From Mycolicibacter hiberniae (lineage in GTDB: Bacteria; Actinomycetota; Actinomycetes; Mycobacteriales; Mycobacteriaceae): a stretch of DNA of 64,000 bases. How positions within the stretch are numbered: position 1 is the stretch's first letter; each line of letters opens with the position of its first letter. Location: NCBI RefSeq assembly GCF_010729485.1, contig NZ_AP022609.1, forward strand, positions 3,534,001 to 3,598,000, written 5' to 3'. Of this stretch, positions 18,478 to 28,130 are shown one piece after another. Made by a program: the position numbers and the translations under genes. The notes below the pieces were generated by a model, which saw only the letters and a program-made list of their open reading frames with translations, ran no database searches and was not told the origin of the DNA.

Positions 18478-19130
18478 CGGGCCACCTGGTCGAGCTTGGC
18501 GATTCGGTATTGACCGTCTTCGCGCATCATCTTCGCGCGCAACCGGTATCCCACCTCTTTGCCCTGCGTCTCGATGTTGTCGATCCTGACCCGGAAGGCC
18601 ACCAGGATGTCCACCGAGCCGTCTGGATTGTTGCGCTCCACCGCGGCGCCCATCTCGGTGAGCTCGACCTGGACCTTCGCCGCCTGATAGGCGTGGACGA
18701 ACATCTCGGCGTACAGGGCCACCTGGGTGCGGAACTCGCCGGCCGTGCAGTTCAGGATCTTCTGCTGCGCCAGCGCGATATCACGCCCGTCCGGCGCCTG
18801 AGTGGCCAAGACGCATTCCTTGGCCGCGGCGATCGCTTCGGCGTTGTCCCGCGCCAGCGCCTGGCTTGCCGCGTGGTCCCGCAGACCCACCAGGCCGGCG
18901 GCCACCAATCCGGCAGCCAGCAGCAGCAACAGCGCACAGATACCCACCTGCTGGCGACGGCCGAGACGCGACGGTGCCGGCCCGGTGAGTCCTTCCGCCG
19001 AGCCGGCCGCCTCCTGCGGAGCGTCCGCCTCGATGTCCGTCACCGCGTCTTCAGCGTCCTTCGCCGAGGTATCTGCGGTCTGCTGGTCCTCGTCCGTGCT
19101 CAGCGGAACGGTGCCAGCATCCCCTTCCAT
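18474..19130 (-). CDS. Mce1-associated protein, Rv0175-like
   Basis: A 218-residue protein. An acidic N-terminus (about 1-60, DEDQQTADTSAKDAED) is followed by a helix (VGICALLLLLAAGLVAAGLVGL). An extracytoplasmic domain has a Cys pair (AAKECVLATQ and KILNCTAGEF) that could form a disulfide. The last segment reads MREDGQYRIAKLDQVAR. The order after mce1F and the size match Rv0175 (about 213). ATG 19130 has AGGAG about 8 nt upstream and overlaps mce1F by 31 nt. The longer in-frame ORF to 19274 lies inside mce1F and is rejected. Confidence 0.9.
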   Translation of the reverse strand: MEGDAGTVPLSTDEDQQTADTSAKDAEDAVTDIEADAPQEAAGSAEGLTGPAPSRLGRRQQVGICALLLLLAAGLVAAGLVGLRDHAASQALARDNAEAIAAAKECVLATQAPDGRDIALAQQKILNCTAGEFRTQVALYAEMFVHAYQAAKVQVELTEMGAAVERNNPDGSVDILVAFRVRIDNIETQGKEVGYRLRAKMMREDGQYRIAKLDQVAR

Positions 19131-20692
19131 CCGTCGTCTCCTAGGTTCATCGAGTTCTCGACGGAGTATTCGACGCCGTCTGGCCCCACCGCCTGGCCAC
19201 TCTGCGGATTGTAGATCGCGGCAGGCCCCCCACCGGGGGTGTAGATGCAGGGGTTGGGTTGTTGCCCGTTGCACTGCACGGTACCCGTCCCGGGCCGCGT
19301 GAGTGGATCGTTGCGCGGCGGCGGCGACGCCGGCACCATGTCTGCCGGCAGCGGGTTGAGGCCGGTGTTGACCGACGGGGCCGGAATCACGTGGCCCGGT
19401 TCGATCGGCTGGTCACAGCGCGCACCCAGGGCCGGGCAGTTCCGGATCTGGTTCGGGTCGCCGTACCACGGGTTGGTACCCAGCGGAACGTACGGCTTGT
19501 CGCTGCGGCACTCCTTGGGCGTGGGAGCCCGCTTACCCGGCACGTCCACACACGGGATGTTGCGAACACCGCGAACATTGTTGGCCGGAGTGTCCTGCGG
19601 AATACGGCACGACACGTCCGGGAGCTCTGCCGGGCTGGTGTCGGCGAACGCCCGCCACTCAGATGCCGGCAGGTACCCGGTCAGACACGGCGCCGGGTAA
19701 TTCAGGCTCAAGCCCGGAATCGGAACCGGGAAGACCGGGCCCGGGAAGGCACCCAACGCCACGCCCAGCGACGCCCGGCCCGGGAAGGTCGAGCTCACCG
19801 TCTGGATGATCGAGCCGGCTTGCGGCAGGAAGACCAGGATCTGCTCGGTGTTGCGGTTGTAGCGCTTGGCCATCTCGGTCAGGATCGCCATGTTGGCCAT
19901 CAGCTGCGGCAGGCTGTCCCTGGTCTCGCTGAACACGGTGTGCACCTGGTCGATCAGCGGGGGCAGGTCGGAGATGATGTGCTTGACTGTTTCGTCTCGG
20001 CTGGCCGCTTGGCCCGCCAAGATATTCAGGTTGCGCGCCCATTGGTGGATGGCATCGCCGGAATCGACCTGACTCTCGATGATCGGCGCCGCCTTCTCCA
20101 CGATGTCGTCGACGTCGGCGAGGTTCTCCTTGAAGTCGCCGGCTATCGCCTGCGTCGCGTCGACGAGCCGCTGTAGTGACGGGCCCAGCCCGCCGACGGC
20201 TGTCGCCGTCTCGTCGAGCAGGGCAGAGATCTTGCCGGCCGGCAACGCCGCCAGACCCCGGTTGGCGGTGTCCAGCGCCGGTCCGATCGCCGCCGGGACC
20301 GTTCCCGTGGTGATCGTCTGGCCCTGCTTGAGGTATTGGCCCGAGTTGCCCGACGACACCAGATCCAGGTACTGCTCACCGATGGCTGACACCGAATGCA
20401 CGTTGGCGCTGGCGTCGACGGGGATCTTGTACTTGCTGGAGATCTGGAAGGTCGCCTGCGCACCGTTCTCGGTCGGTTCCACACTGGTGACCCGCCCGAT
20501 GATAGTGCCGCGGTAGGTGACGTTCGCCGTCTTGTACAGGCCGCCCGCTTCGGGCAGGTCGGCCTTGAGGGTGTACTGCCCCAGTCCCGCCATGGTCGGC
20601 AGCCGCAGGTAGTAGACGCCCAACACCAGCAGCGCCGCCGCGGTCAGGACGCTGAAGATGACGAGTTGACGCTTGATCTGTGGTTTCAGCAA
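19100..20692 (-). CDS. mce1F: Mce1F, Mce-domain protein
   Basis: A 530-residue Mce subunit. The anchor helix (QLVIFSVLTAAALLVLGVYYL) begins near residue 9 and the MCE domain runs to about 125 (GGLYKTANVTYRGTIIGRVTSV, GEQYLDLVSSG). A long helical region follows (DQVHTVFSETRDSLPQLM). The C-terminal third is Cys/Pro-rich and extended, with several Cys (CLTGYLP, DVSCRIP, IPCVDVP, RNCPALGARCDQ), and ends in a VGPDGVEYSVENSMN segment. This layout and position match mce1F. It overlaps mce1E by 7 nt and the Rv0175-like gene by 31 nt. Confidence 0.95.
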   Translation of the reverse strand: MLKPQIKRQLVIFSVLTAAALLVLGVYYLRLPTMAGLGQYTLKADLPEAGGLYKTANVTYRGTIIGRVTSVEPTENGAQATFQISSKYKIPVDASANVHSVSAIGEQYLDLVSSGNSGQYLKQGQTITTGTVPAAIGPALDTANRGLAALPAGKISALLDETATAVGGLGPSLQRLVDATQAIAGDFKENLADVDDIVEKAAPIIESQVDSGDAIHQWARNLNILAGQAASRDETVKHIISDLPPLIDQVHTVFSETRDSLPQLMANMAILTEMAKRYNRNTEQILVFLPQAGSIIQTVSSTFPGRASLGVALGAFPGPVFPVPIPGLSLNYPAPCLTGYLPASEWRAFADTSPAELPDVSCRIPQDTPANNVRGVRNIPCVDVPGKRAPTPKECRSDKPYVPLGTNPWYGDPNQIRNCPALGARCDQPIEPGHVIPAPSVNTGLNPLPADMVPASPPPRNDPLTRPGTGTVQCNGQQPNPCIYTPGGGPAAIYNPQSGQAVGPDGVEYSVENSMNLGDDGWKGMLAPFR

Positions 20693-21855
20693 TTCCGGTC
20701 AGCCCTTTCCACATACGGACCGCCGGGTGCGGTAGCCGGGTTCGGTGTGTACCGAACGTCCGGGATCATCTTCTCCGGGTCGTGACCGAAGGACTGCTCC
20801 AGTGCCCGCAGCATGCCGGAGAATCCGGTACCGGTCAGGATCGCGTTGTCGATGGACGCGTAGGTGAGGTCGACCACCAACGAGGTATTGATGAAGTCAC
20901 CACGCACGGCCTTGAAGGCACCGTCGACGTGGTACGGCGCGGTGATCATCACCTGCAACAGGTCGGGCAGGTAAGGCGAGGACTTCCGCAGCTCCCGCGC
21001 CGGGCACTGGAAGGAGGTCAACACCTGGTGCAGGTCCGACCGCGCGGGCGCGATCTGCTGGTTGACCTGGGTGCCCATCGCCCCCAACCCGTCCACGGCG
21101 TTGATGAAGATCGCCTGCTGGGTGTTGAAGTACTTGAACAGCGGCGGGAAGTCGGTCAGCGCCTTCTCGATGGTGTCGTTGTGCGCACCGAAGTAGCTCA
21201 GCAGCCGGTTGCTCGAGTCGATCGCCCGGGTGATGTCCTCACGCTGGTCGTTGAGGTTGCCGATGAACGTGTCCAGCTTGGTCAGGAAGGCGCGGATCTG
21301 GTCGCCCCGGCCATAGGACAGGGCGGCGAACTCGGTGGTGATGGTGTCCAGGTCCGACAGGCCGCCGCGCTGCAGCAGCAGCGCCAAACCCGCCAGGGTG
21401 CGTTCGATGGTCGGGTACGACGTCGAGTTGTTCAGGGCGATCGTGTCGCCGTTGCGCAGTTCGCCCTCGGCGTCCGCCGGGGCGGTCAGCTCGATGTGCT
21501 GCGATCCCAGCAAGCTGGTCTGGCCGATCTTCGCGGTGGCGTTGCGCGGCAGGTGAACGTCCTTGTTCAGCCGCAGCTTCAGCGTGGCGATCCAGTTCTT
21601 CAGCTCGATCCGCTCGACCGCACCGACGAAGACGTCGGCGACCAGGACGCGGCTGTTGCCGTTGAGCGCCAGCGTGTCGGGCACCTGGACGTACACCGTG
21701 TAGGCGCCCGGTCCGCTGCCCGGTCCGCCCGGCAACGGCACGTTGGCGATACCGCGCCAGCTGCTGCACGACGAGAGCGTCAGGGCGGCCATCAGCAGCA
21801 CCAGAGCCTGCCAGCCGCGCCGGCTGACCGTCTTCATTGCTGTCCTCCGTCTCAT
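20686..21855 (-). CDS. lprK: Mce1E, Mce-domain lipoprotein LprK
   Basis: A 389-residue lipoprotein Mce subunit. The lipobox LTLSSC ends at Cys30. The MCE domain follows (NGNSRVLVADVFVGAVERI, then TAKIGQTSLLGSQHIEL). The C-terminal stretch from GTGFSGMLRALEQSFG to the last residues (VERADRNC) matches M. tuberculosis LprK closely as I remember it; this is the firmest single clue that the operon is mce1. The ATG at 21855 overlaps the mce1D stop. A second ATG at 21837 has a better ribosome-binding site (CGGAGG) and would still leave a good signal peptide. Confidence 0.95.
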   Translation of the reverse strand: MRRRTAMKTVSRRGWQALVLLMAALTLSSCSSWRGIANVPLPGGPGSGPGAYTVYVQVPDTLALNGNSRVLVADVFVGAVERIELKNWIATLKLRLNKDVHLPRNATAKIGQTSLLGSQHIELTAPADAEGELRNGDTIALNNSTSYPTIERTLAGLALLLQRGGLSDLDTITTEFAALSYGRGDQIRAFLTKLDTFIGNLNDQREDITRAIDSSNRLLSYFGAHNDTIEKALTDFPPLFKYFNTQQAIFINAVDGLGAMGTQVNQQIAPARSDLHQVLTSFQCPARELRKSSPYLPDLLQVMITAPYHVDGAFKAVRGDFINTSLVVDLTYASIDNAILTGTGFSGMLRALEQSFGHDPEKMIPDVRYTPNPATAPGGPYVERADRNC

Positions 21856-23420
21856 CAGCCTTGACCCCGCGGGGGAAGCGGCGCCACGGGACCCGGAATG
21901 ACGTTCGGTCCCGGCGGCGGCGGCGCTATCGGTCCCACCCCGGGCGGCTGGCCGATGAACGGCAGCGGACCGGGTGCCTCGTCGTAGGAGTTCGGCGGAC
22001 CAGGCGGCGTCTGGTACTGCGAGTCGACCGGCGCCGGGTCCGGGCCGCCCATCAGCTGCGCGAGAGACTCCGGGGTGAGCAGTCGCGCCGTGTCATGTCC
22101 AGGCTCCACACCCTGCATGCCGGGCGCGGTGATCCATCCGGGCTGGGTGTTGCGGTGCGAGAACGGGGTGTCGGGAACCCAGATACCCGGGACGGTGGTG
22201 TCCTTGTACCCCGGCGGCGGCTGAAGCCGCGGCTCGGAGTAGGCGATCTGCTTGGGCAGGGTGTACGCGCTGGTCCAGATGTTGATACCGAACGGCAGGT
22301 AGTTGAACTTGATCGCGTCGGCCACCGGAGCCAGGTACTCCGCGCACAGCTCGGCGGAGTCCTGGTAACCGAGCCTGCTGCCGGCCTGGATGGCGCTGCA
22401 GATGAACTCCATCGGGTTCGCGAAGTTCACCAGCACCGGAGAGCCGAGCACCATGCCCTGCGCCGGGTGGTAGATCTCGCCGACGGCGGACAACACGTTC
22501 GGCAGGATGTGCAGCGCGGTCTCGAAGCCGTCGAGGGCGTCGGGCTGGGTGATGGCGGTGGTCGTCTCTGCCACATTGTTGATGGTCTGCACCAACGGCT
22601 TTGCGTTCTGGCTGAGGAACGCCTTGATGATCGTCATGGTGGCATAGAACTGGTCGGTGGCCGTCGCCAGCGCCTGGTCGGTGCTGTTGAGGTTGCTGGT
22701 GAATTTCGCCAGGTCCCGGTTCAGCGTGACGAACTGCTGGTCGTTGTGGTCGAGCGCCTTGACGAACAGCGACAGGCTGCGCACCACCGCGAAGAAGTCG
22801 CCGCGGCCCTTGTTCAGGGCGGTCAGGGCCTCCGACAGGTTGTCGAACGCCGTGTTGATCTCCTGGCCCTTCCCGGCCAGCCCGTCGGCGAACGATTCGA
22901 TGACCTCGCCGATCGGCCCGGTCGGCTGCTCGGCGGTCGGACCGAGCTTGTTGATGATGTTGGTGACATCGTTGCGCAGCGTGTCCCACTCCACCGGAAC
23001 CTCGGTCCGGTCCTCGGGGATCACCGCATTGTTGGCCAGCACCGCGCCGCCGCGGTACGGCGGCTCCAACTGGATGGTGCGCGACGCGACCAGAGTCGGG
23101 TTCAAGATGATCGCCTTGGCCTCGGCGGGCACCTTGTACTTGTTGTTGTAGTGCAGGGTGACCTTCATCTTGTCGCCCGCCGGCTCGATCTTGTCGATCG
23201 CGCCGACGCGGACGCCCATGATCTGCACCGCGTCGCCGGGGTACAAAGCGTCGGTCTGCGGGAAGTACGCCACGACGGTGTTGCTGTTCAGCTTGCGGAA
23301 CAGCTGCACTCCCCCGAAGGCGGCCACCAAAGCCAGGGCCAGCAGCAGGGATCCGATGATCACCGCCTTCCGGGAGCGCTCCGGCAGTCGCAGGTTGCGA
23401 ACATCAAAGACGGTACTCAC
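21855..23420 (-). CDS. mce1D: Mce1D, Mce-domain protein
   Basis: A 521-residue Mce subunit. A basic N-terminus (LRLPERSRK) precedes the anchor helix (AVIIGSLLLALALVAAFGGV). The MCE domain covers about 40-125 (ALYPGDAVQIMGVRVGAIDKI; ASRTIQLEPPYRGG). The helical part contains FSSNLNS-like heptads (DLAKFTSNLNSTDQALATATDQF). A Tyr/Pro-rich C-terminus follows, with PLPFIGQPPGVGPIAPPPPG near the end. The GTG start overlaps the mce1C stop (GTGA). It forms one subunit of the Mce1 lipid-import tunnel, linked in M. tuberculosis to fatty-acid and mycolic-acid uptake. Confidence 0.95.
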   Translation of the reverse strand: MSTVFDVRNLRLPERSRKAVIIGSLLLALALVAAFGGVQLFRKLNSNTVVAYFPQTDALYPGDAVQIMGVRVGAIDKIEPAGDKMKVTLHYNNKYKVPAEAKAIILNPTLVASRTIQLEPPYRGGAVLANNAVIPEDRTEVPVEWDTLRNDVTNIINKLGPTAEQPTGPIGEVIESFADGLAGKGQEINTAFDNLSEALTALNKGRGDFFAVVRSLSLFVKALDHNDQQFVTLNRDLAKFTSNLNSTDQALATATDQFYATMTIIKAFLSQNAKPLVQTINNVAETTTAITQPDALDGFETALHILPNVLSAVGEIYHPAQGMVLGSPVLVNFANPMEFICSAIQAGSRLGYQDSAELCAEYLAPVADAIKFNYLPFGINIWTSAYTLPKQIAYSEPRLQPPPGYKDTTVPGIWVPDTPFSHRNTQPGWITAPGMQGVEPGHDTARLLTPESLAQLMGGPDPAPVDSQYQTPPGPPNSYDEAPGPLPFIGQPPGVGPIAPPPPGPNVIPGPVAPLPPRGQG

Positions 23421-25021
23421 GGCCGCTCACTCCCTCTTGCGCCGCCGCCGCCACCCGGCTGGCTGTTCCCGCCTTCGCCGGGCGTGATGAACGGTGCCGG
23501 CAGCTGGTTTCCGGGGCCGGGCGGGGCCGGCGGACCGGGTGCCCGCGGTGCCGGCGGTGGTGCCGCGCCCGGGTTTGCCGGTGCCGGACCGGCGACCGGG
23601 CCCATGGGCTCCGATCGTGCTCCGGGGTTGGCGTCGGGCATCGGAACCGGGGTGCCCGGCACCACCGGCGGAGTCTCGCCGGGGCGACCCGCGATCGAGA
23701 TGCCCGGCGACGCCGGCAGACCGTCGGGGTTGGGCGGCGAGAACAGCACATCGGTCGGCCCGGGGTAAGGACCGCTCGGCCCGAAGGGACCGGCGCTGGG
23801 GTCGACGTTCGCACACGGCAGCGGGTTGCCCGGGGTCGGGAACATGCCGGCTGCGGGCGCATAGGAGCAGGGCGATCCGGGTGCGACGGCAGGCCCGGGG
23901 TGCTCGGGCGTGCCCTCGATCACCTGCGGAGCAGGCGGCGGCGCACCGTTGGCGAACCTCGTCCCGTTGGGGTCGGGGTAGCGGAACTCCGGCAGGCCCG
24001 CGTTGCGCCAGAACTCCTCCGGTGAGATGCCGCGCTTCTTGAACGCGGCGTCGACCCAGGGCTGCAGGATCCAGAACGGGACCAGGTTCAGAGTCGACAC
24101 CTTGAAGTACGGGCCCGACGCGACCGCGTCGTTCACGATCGTCAGGTAGCGGCCCAAGATGGTGAACATCTCCATCAGGTCTTCTTTACGGCGCACCAAC
24201 ATGTCGGTGATGTTGGATGCCTCTTCGAACACATGGTTCAGGTCCAGGTTGGGGTTGTCCCGGACTAGGCCTTGAACCTGCTCGCCGAAGTACGCGATGT
24301 TGCCCAGCAACGCCGAGATCGCCTGGCTGCGCTGGTTGACCGCGGCCGACAGGGTCTGGGTGTTACGCAGCAGGGCGTCGATCTGCTCGCTGCGGGCGCC
24401 GATGACGCTGGCCACCTGGTTCGTCTGCGCCAGCAGGTGGGTGATCTCCTCGTCGCGTTTGCCGATGGTGTCGGAGAACTTCGCGACACCGTCGAGGGCG
24501 GAGCTCAGCTCGGGGTAGGTCTGATCGACGGTTTCCGCGAGCACCTTCAGCGACTTCTTGACCGTGTCGATGTCCCAGCCCGAGGCGGCCTTGGTGGCGT
24601 CGAAGACCGCGTCGTAGAGCTGGTAGGGCGTGGTGCTCTGGCCCAGGGGCAGCACGCTCTGCGGGGTCAGCCGACGCTCGCCCTTGGGCTCGATGGACAA
24701 CACCTTCTTGCCCAGGATGGTGTCGGTCTTGACGCCGATCCGGCTGTCGCCGCCGATCGGGTTGGCCCCCACCGAGAATTTCACCAGGACGTGGTCGCCG
24801 GCGATCGACAGGTCCTGGACCTTGCCGACGTCGACACCTGAGATGCGCACCTTGTCGCCGGCGGTCAGGCCGCCGGTGTCGGAGAGCTCGCCGTAGTAGC
24901 TCGGCTCGGCGAAGAGCATCGGCACCGTGGTGAAGCTCTGCCCCACCAGCGTCACCAAGATGACCGAGGCAACGCCGATGATGCCGATCCGTGCCCGGTT
25001 GGGCGGTTCCAGGGTCCTCAC
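23417..25021 (-). CDS. mce1C: Mce1C, Mce-domain protein with long Pro-rich tail
   Basis: A 534-residue Mce subunit. The anchor helix (IGIIGVASVILVTLVGQSF) starts near residue 12. The MCE domain runs to about 120 (LTAGDKVRISGVDVGKVQDL, KVLSIEPKG). A helical region to about 330 carries LLAQTNQVASVIGARSEQID. The remaining 190 residues are Pro/Gly-rich and disordered, ending in a PPAPRAPGPPAPPGPG segment, which probably reaches into the cell wall. GTG 25021 overlaps the mce1B stop (GTGA) and is preferred over an ATG at 25054 that lies inside mce1B. The stop overlaps the mce1D start. Confidence 0.95.
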   Translation of the reverse strand: MRTLEPPNRARIGIIGVASVILVTLVGQSFTTVPMLFAEPSYYGELSDTGGLTAGDKVRISGVDVGKVQDLSIAGDHVLVKFSVGANPIGGDSRIGVKTDTILGKKVLSIEPKGERRLTPQSVLPLGQSTTPYQLYDAVFDATKAASGWDIDTVKKSLKVLAETVDQTYPELSSALDGVAKFSDTIGKRDEEITHLLAQTNQVASVIGARSEQIDALLRNTQTLSAAVNQRSQAISALLGNIAYFGEQVQGLVRDNPNLDLNHVFEEASNITDMLVRRKEDLMEMFTILGRYLTIVNDAVASGPYFKVSTLNLVPFWILQPWVDAAFKKRGISPEEFWRNAGLPEFRYPDPNGTRFANGAPPPAPQVIEGTPEHPGPAVAPGSPCSYAPAAGMFPTPGNPLPCANVDPSAGPFGPSGPYPGPTDVLFSPPNPDGLPASPGISIAGRPGETPPVVPGTPVPMPDANPGARSEPMGPVAGPAPANPGAAPPPAPRAPGPPAPPGPGNQLPAPFITPGEGGNSQPGGGGGARGSERP

Positions 25022-26046
25022 TGCGGCGTGCACCTCCCGGTCGGCTGCTGCCACAATCGGACGTTTCGCACCGGTCCGCCTGGCTGCAAGCCGGGAAGCT
25101 TGATGGTCGCGTCGCAGATGTAGAAGTTGAAGAAGTCACCGTAGACACCGGTGCGGCCAATCAGCTTCAAGGCCTTCGGAATCTTCTGGAACAGCTCGTC
25201 GACGTCGTTGAGCCGGTCCGGTGGCTCGGGGCCTGCCACCGGGAACAGGCTGTGCAGCTGCGTGCGGTTGTCGGCCAGCAGGTCTGCCAGATTGCCCGCG
25301 GCGTTGCCGAACTCCGCGGTCCCGTTGGCCAGGCCGTCGGCGTGGTTGTTCAAGCCCTTGACCAGCTTGTCGAAATTGTCGACCGTCTCGTCGAATGTCT
25401 GGCGGTGCCGGACCGCGGTGTCGAGCACCACGTTCAGATTCCGGACAACCTCGCCGATGGCCGCATCACGGTCGGCGATGTGGGCGGTCAGCTGGGCGGT
25501 CTGCTCCAGGATGTCGTTGATGGTTCCGCCCTGGCCCTGGAACACCGTGACGATGGTCGAGGCAATGGTGTTGATCTTTTCCGGGTCCAACGCCCGAAAG
25601 ACCGGCTTGAAGCCGCCGATCAACGCGTCCAGGTCCAGCGCCGGCTCGGTCCGGGAGGCGGGAATGAACCCGCCCATGGGCAACCGCTCGTCGGCGCCCT
25701 GACCCTCGCCCCGCTTGAGCTCCAGGTAGCGGTTGCCGATGAGGTCGGCGTACCGGATCTGTGCGGTGGTCGAATGGAAGAGCGGCAAGGATCGGTCGAC
25801 GTCGAAATCCACCACGGCGCGTCGGCCGCCGTCGACCAGACGGATCCGTTTGACCTTGCCGATCTCCACACCGGAGGCGCGGACGAACTGGCCTGGGCGC
25901 AGCCCGCTGGCATTGCTGAATTCCGCGGAGTAGCGGGCAGTCCGGTCGAACCGGATCTGCCCGAACACCACGACGAGGCCGACCGTGAAGAGCAGCAGCA
26001 CCGAGCCGACGGCGCCGAGTTTGATAGCGGTTCTGGTGATGTTCAT
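25018..26046 (-). CDS. mce1B: Mce1B, Mce-domain protein
   Basis: A 342-residue Mce subunit. The anchor helix (LGAVGSVLLLFTVGLVVVFG) is near the N-terminus. The MCE domain (GLRPGQFVRASGVEIGKVKRI, about 40-125) contains DLIGNRYLELKRG, the MceB-type strand. The helical region follows, with two Cys near the end (FYICDATIKLP and TGRCTPQ). ATG 26046 overlaps the mce1A stop, and the stop overlaps mce1C. It functions as part of the Mce1 hexamer. Confidence 0.95.
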   Translation of the reverse strand: MNITRTAIKLGAVGSVLLLFTVGLVVVFGQIRFDRTARYSAEFSNASGLRPGQFVRASGVEIGKVKRIRLVDGGRRAVVDFDVDRSLPLFHSTTAQIRYADLIGNRYLELKRGEGQGADERLPMGGFIPASRTEPALDLDALIGGFKPVFRALDPEKINTIASTIVTVFQGQGGTINDILEQTAQLTAHIADRDAAIGEVVRNLNVVLDTAVRHRQTFDETVDNFDKLVKGLNNHADGLANGTAEFGNAAGNLADLLADNRTQLHSLFPVAGPEPPDRLNDVDELFQKIPKALKLIGRTGVYGDFFNFYICDATIKLPGLQPGGPVRNVRLWQQPTGRCTPQ

Positions 26047-27263
26047 GGGTTGATCGTGTTATCCCCGACTTGGCGACCCCAGACGTAATCAACGGCCAGG
26101 GGCGATCCGGTATCAAAGTGGTTGTACGGCGCTTGGCTGACTCCCGTGTCGGCCACCAGGTAAGGCGCCGGCCAGAAATCGTGGGTGATCTCCTGCCAGC
26201 AACCCGGCGCGCCGCCAGGACCACCGCGGGCGTTGTACCGCGGCAGGTTCTCGGGGTAGATGTACGGGTTGGCCGGGCCGACCAGTTCACTGACGGTGTC
26301 GAGCGCGTAGCCGTCGCCGCCGAGGAACTCGTAGACCTTGGGCGCGCCCTCGGCAAGGTTGCGGATGGCGCAGAACAACTCCGGGCTGTACTCGTCCAGC
26401 AGCGCCGAGACCGGAACCAGATCGGCGAACTGGGCCCGGAAGTACGGACCGAACCGCCCGGTGATGTCCGCCCCGAGGTTGCCCACCCCGGCGGCGCCCA
26501 GCAACGCGGCGTCCAGTTCCTTCTGCTGGTTGGTGATCGTCTTGACGGTCACCACCGAGCTGTCCAAGAAGCCGATCAGATCCGGCGCCCCGTCGGCGTA
26601 AACCTCGCCCAAGTTGGCGAAACCCTTGAGGTCGCGCCGGAACAACGGCATCCGCTCATTGGCGTCATCGAGGATCGTATTGGCGTTGACCAGGGATTCG
26701 CCGAGCTTGTCGCCCAGCCCGGTCAGTGCCTCCGCCGCGGCGTGCAGCGTCAGGTTCAGTTTGATCGGGTCGATGTGTTCGGACAGGTTGTTGATCGTCT
26801 CGAACAGCGTGTTGAGCTCGGTAGTCACCGAGGTCGCGATGATGTTCTTGCTGGTGATGCGTTCCCGCGCAGGGTGTTCCGGCGCGGTCAGCGAGACGTA
26901 CTTGTTGCCGAACAGCGTGGTCGCCATGATGTCGGCCTTGACGTTCGACGGAATGAGCTTGAGGTACTTCGGGTTCACGTCGAGGGCGAACTTGGCGGCC
27001 GGCTTGCTCTCGTACTCGGTCGGCGTGATGCTCGAGACGCGCCCGATCTGGACCCCGTTGTAGGTCACCGGGCCGCCCGGATCCATCACCAGACCGGCGC
27101 GCGGGGCCACCATGGTCAATGTCGTCGTCTTGGTGAAAGCGCCACGGAACTGGCCGTAGACGAGGCCGGCGATGAGCGCCAGGACCGCGAAGGTCACCAG
27201 GCCCGCGAGCCGGTACGGCGGGTTGTGGACTTTGTTCTGCTTCCCGTTTGCCATCCGCGTCAC
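26043..27263 (-). CDS. mce1A: Mce1A, Mce-domain protein
   Basis: A 406-residue Mce subunit. The anchor helix (LAGLVTFAVLALIAGLVYGQF) is followed by the MCE domain (about 45-130; GGPVTYNGVQIGRVSSI, FGNKYVSLTAPEHP). The helical needle contains NLSEHIDPIKLNLTLHAAAEAL. A C-terminal Cys pair is seen in SPELFCAIRNL and GAPGCWQEI. It is shorter than M. tuberculosis Mce1A (about 454 residues), lacking an extended tail. The GTG at 27263 overlaps the yrbE1B stop (GTGA); an in-frame ATG at 27254 is a second choice. In M. tuberculosis this protein has been linked to cell entry, but transport is the accepted main role. Confidence 0.95.
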   Translation of the reverse strand: MTRMANGKQNKVHNPPYRLAGLVTFAVLALIAGLVYGQFRGAFTKTTTLTMVAPRAGLVMDPGGPVTYNGVQIGRVSSITPTEYESKPAAKFALDVNPKYLKLIPSNVKADIMATTLFGNKYVSLTAPEHPARERITSKNIIATSVTTELNTLFETINNLSEHIDPIKLNLTLHAAAEALTGLGDKLGESLVNANTILDDANERMPLFRRDLKGFANLGEVYADGAPDLIGFLDSSVVTVKTITNQQKELDAALLGAAGVGNLGADITGRFGPYFRAQFADLVPVSALLDEYSPELFCAIRNLAEGAPKVYEFLGGDGYALDTVSELVGPANPYIYPENLPRYNARGGPGGAPGCWQEITHDFWPAPYLVADTGVSQAPYNHFDTGSPLAVDYVWGRQVGDNTINP

Positions 27264-28129
27264 ATCGTTAGGTTGAAGTTGGGGTCGACGCCGTAGAGCG
27301 CCAACGCGGCGAGCAGCACGACAGTGGGCACGGTGATCAGGGACAGGCGCATCGACTGGCCGACCGCGCTGCCCACGCCGACCGGACCGCCGCTGGCGTT
27401 GAAGCCGTAATAGCAGTGGGTGATCATGACCACCACCGCGATCAATATGGTCTCGATGAAGGACCAGAACACGTCATCTGGCCGCAGGAACGTTCGGAAG
27501 TAGTGCTCGTAGGTGCCCGAGGACTGGCCGAAGAACAATGTGGTGACGATCTGCGGTGCAGCGAACGCCATGATCAGTGCGAGCGCGTAGAGCGGAATGA
27601 TCACGGTGAAACCGGCCACCACCCGCGTCGACACCAGGTAGGCGATCGAGTTGATCCCCATCACTTCGAGGGCGTCGATCTCCTCGCTGATGCGCATCGC
27701 GCCCAACTCAGCGGTCGCGCCCGCTCCCACGGTGGCCGCCAAGGCGATTCCGGCGTTGACCGGGCCGACCACGCGAACGTTGACCAGGGCCGCGGCGAAG
27801 CCGGTGTAGGTCTCGACCCCGATGTTGCCCAGCGAGGTGAAGCCCTGGATGGCGATCAGCGAGCCGCCGGCCAGCATCACGAAGCCCATGATCGCGACGG
27901 TGCCGCCGATCACCGCCATGGCTCCGGTGCCCATCCCCAATTCGGCGACCAGACGCAGCGTCTCGGTGCGGTACCGGCGCAGCGCCCACGGAATCTGCCG
28001 AAGGGCGGCCACCGAGAACCAACCGAGCCGACCGCTCTTCTCCAGCGCGCCGCCGGCTACCCCGACGTAGCGCTGATAGTTGGCGACCAGTCCGGGAAAG
28101 CGACCTCGCACCACCGCTGATGTCGACAT
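27260..28129 (-). CDS. yrbE1B: YrbE1B, permease subunit of Mce1 transporter
   Basis: A 289-residue MlaE-family permease. A cytoplasmic N-terminal region (LRQIPWALRRYRTETLRL) precedes about five membrane helices. The coupling loop reads AMRISEEIDALEVMGINSIAYL and the end has CYYGFNASGGPVGVGSAVGQSM, as expected for YrbEB. With YrbE1A it forms the inner-membrane channel of Mce1; the ATPase (MceG) is normally encoded elsewhere. The ATG lies one nucleotide past the yrbE1A stop. Confidence 0.96.
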   Translation of the reverse strand: MSTSAVVRGRFPGLVANYQRYVGVAGGALEKSGRLGWFSVAALRQIPWALRRYRTETLRLVAELGMGTGAMAVIGGTVAIMGFVMLAGGSLIAIQGFTSLGNIGVETYTGFAAALVNVRVVGPVNAGIALAATVGAGATAELGAMRISEEIDALEVMGINSIAYLVSTRVVAGFTVIIPLYALALIMAFAAPQIVTTLFFGQSSGTYEHYFRTFLRPDDVFWSFIETILIAVVVMITHCYYGFNASGGPVGVGSAVGQSMRLSLITVPTVVLLAALALYGVDPNFNLTM

Positions 28130-28130
28130 G

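Noticed and set aside
17770..18513. Plus-strand ORF opposite the RDD protein
   Set aside because: No domain, and the opposite strand carries the RDD/Mas protein with overlapping operon starts.
26070..27296. Long plus-strand ORF opposite mce1A
   Set aside because: Antisense shadow of a well-supported Mce gene, with no recognisable domain.
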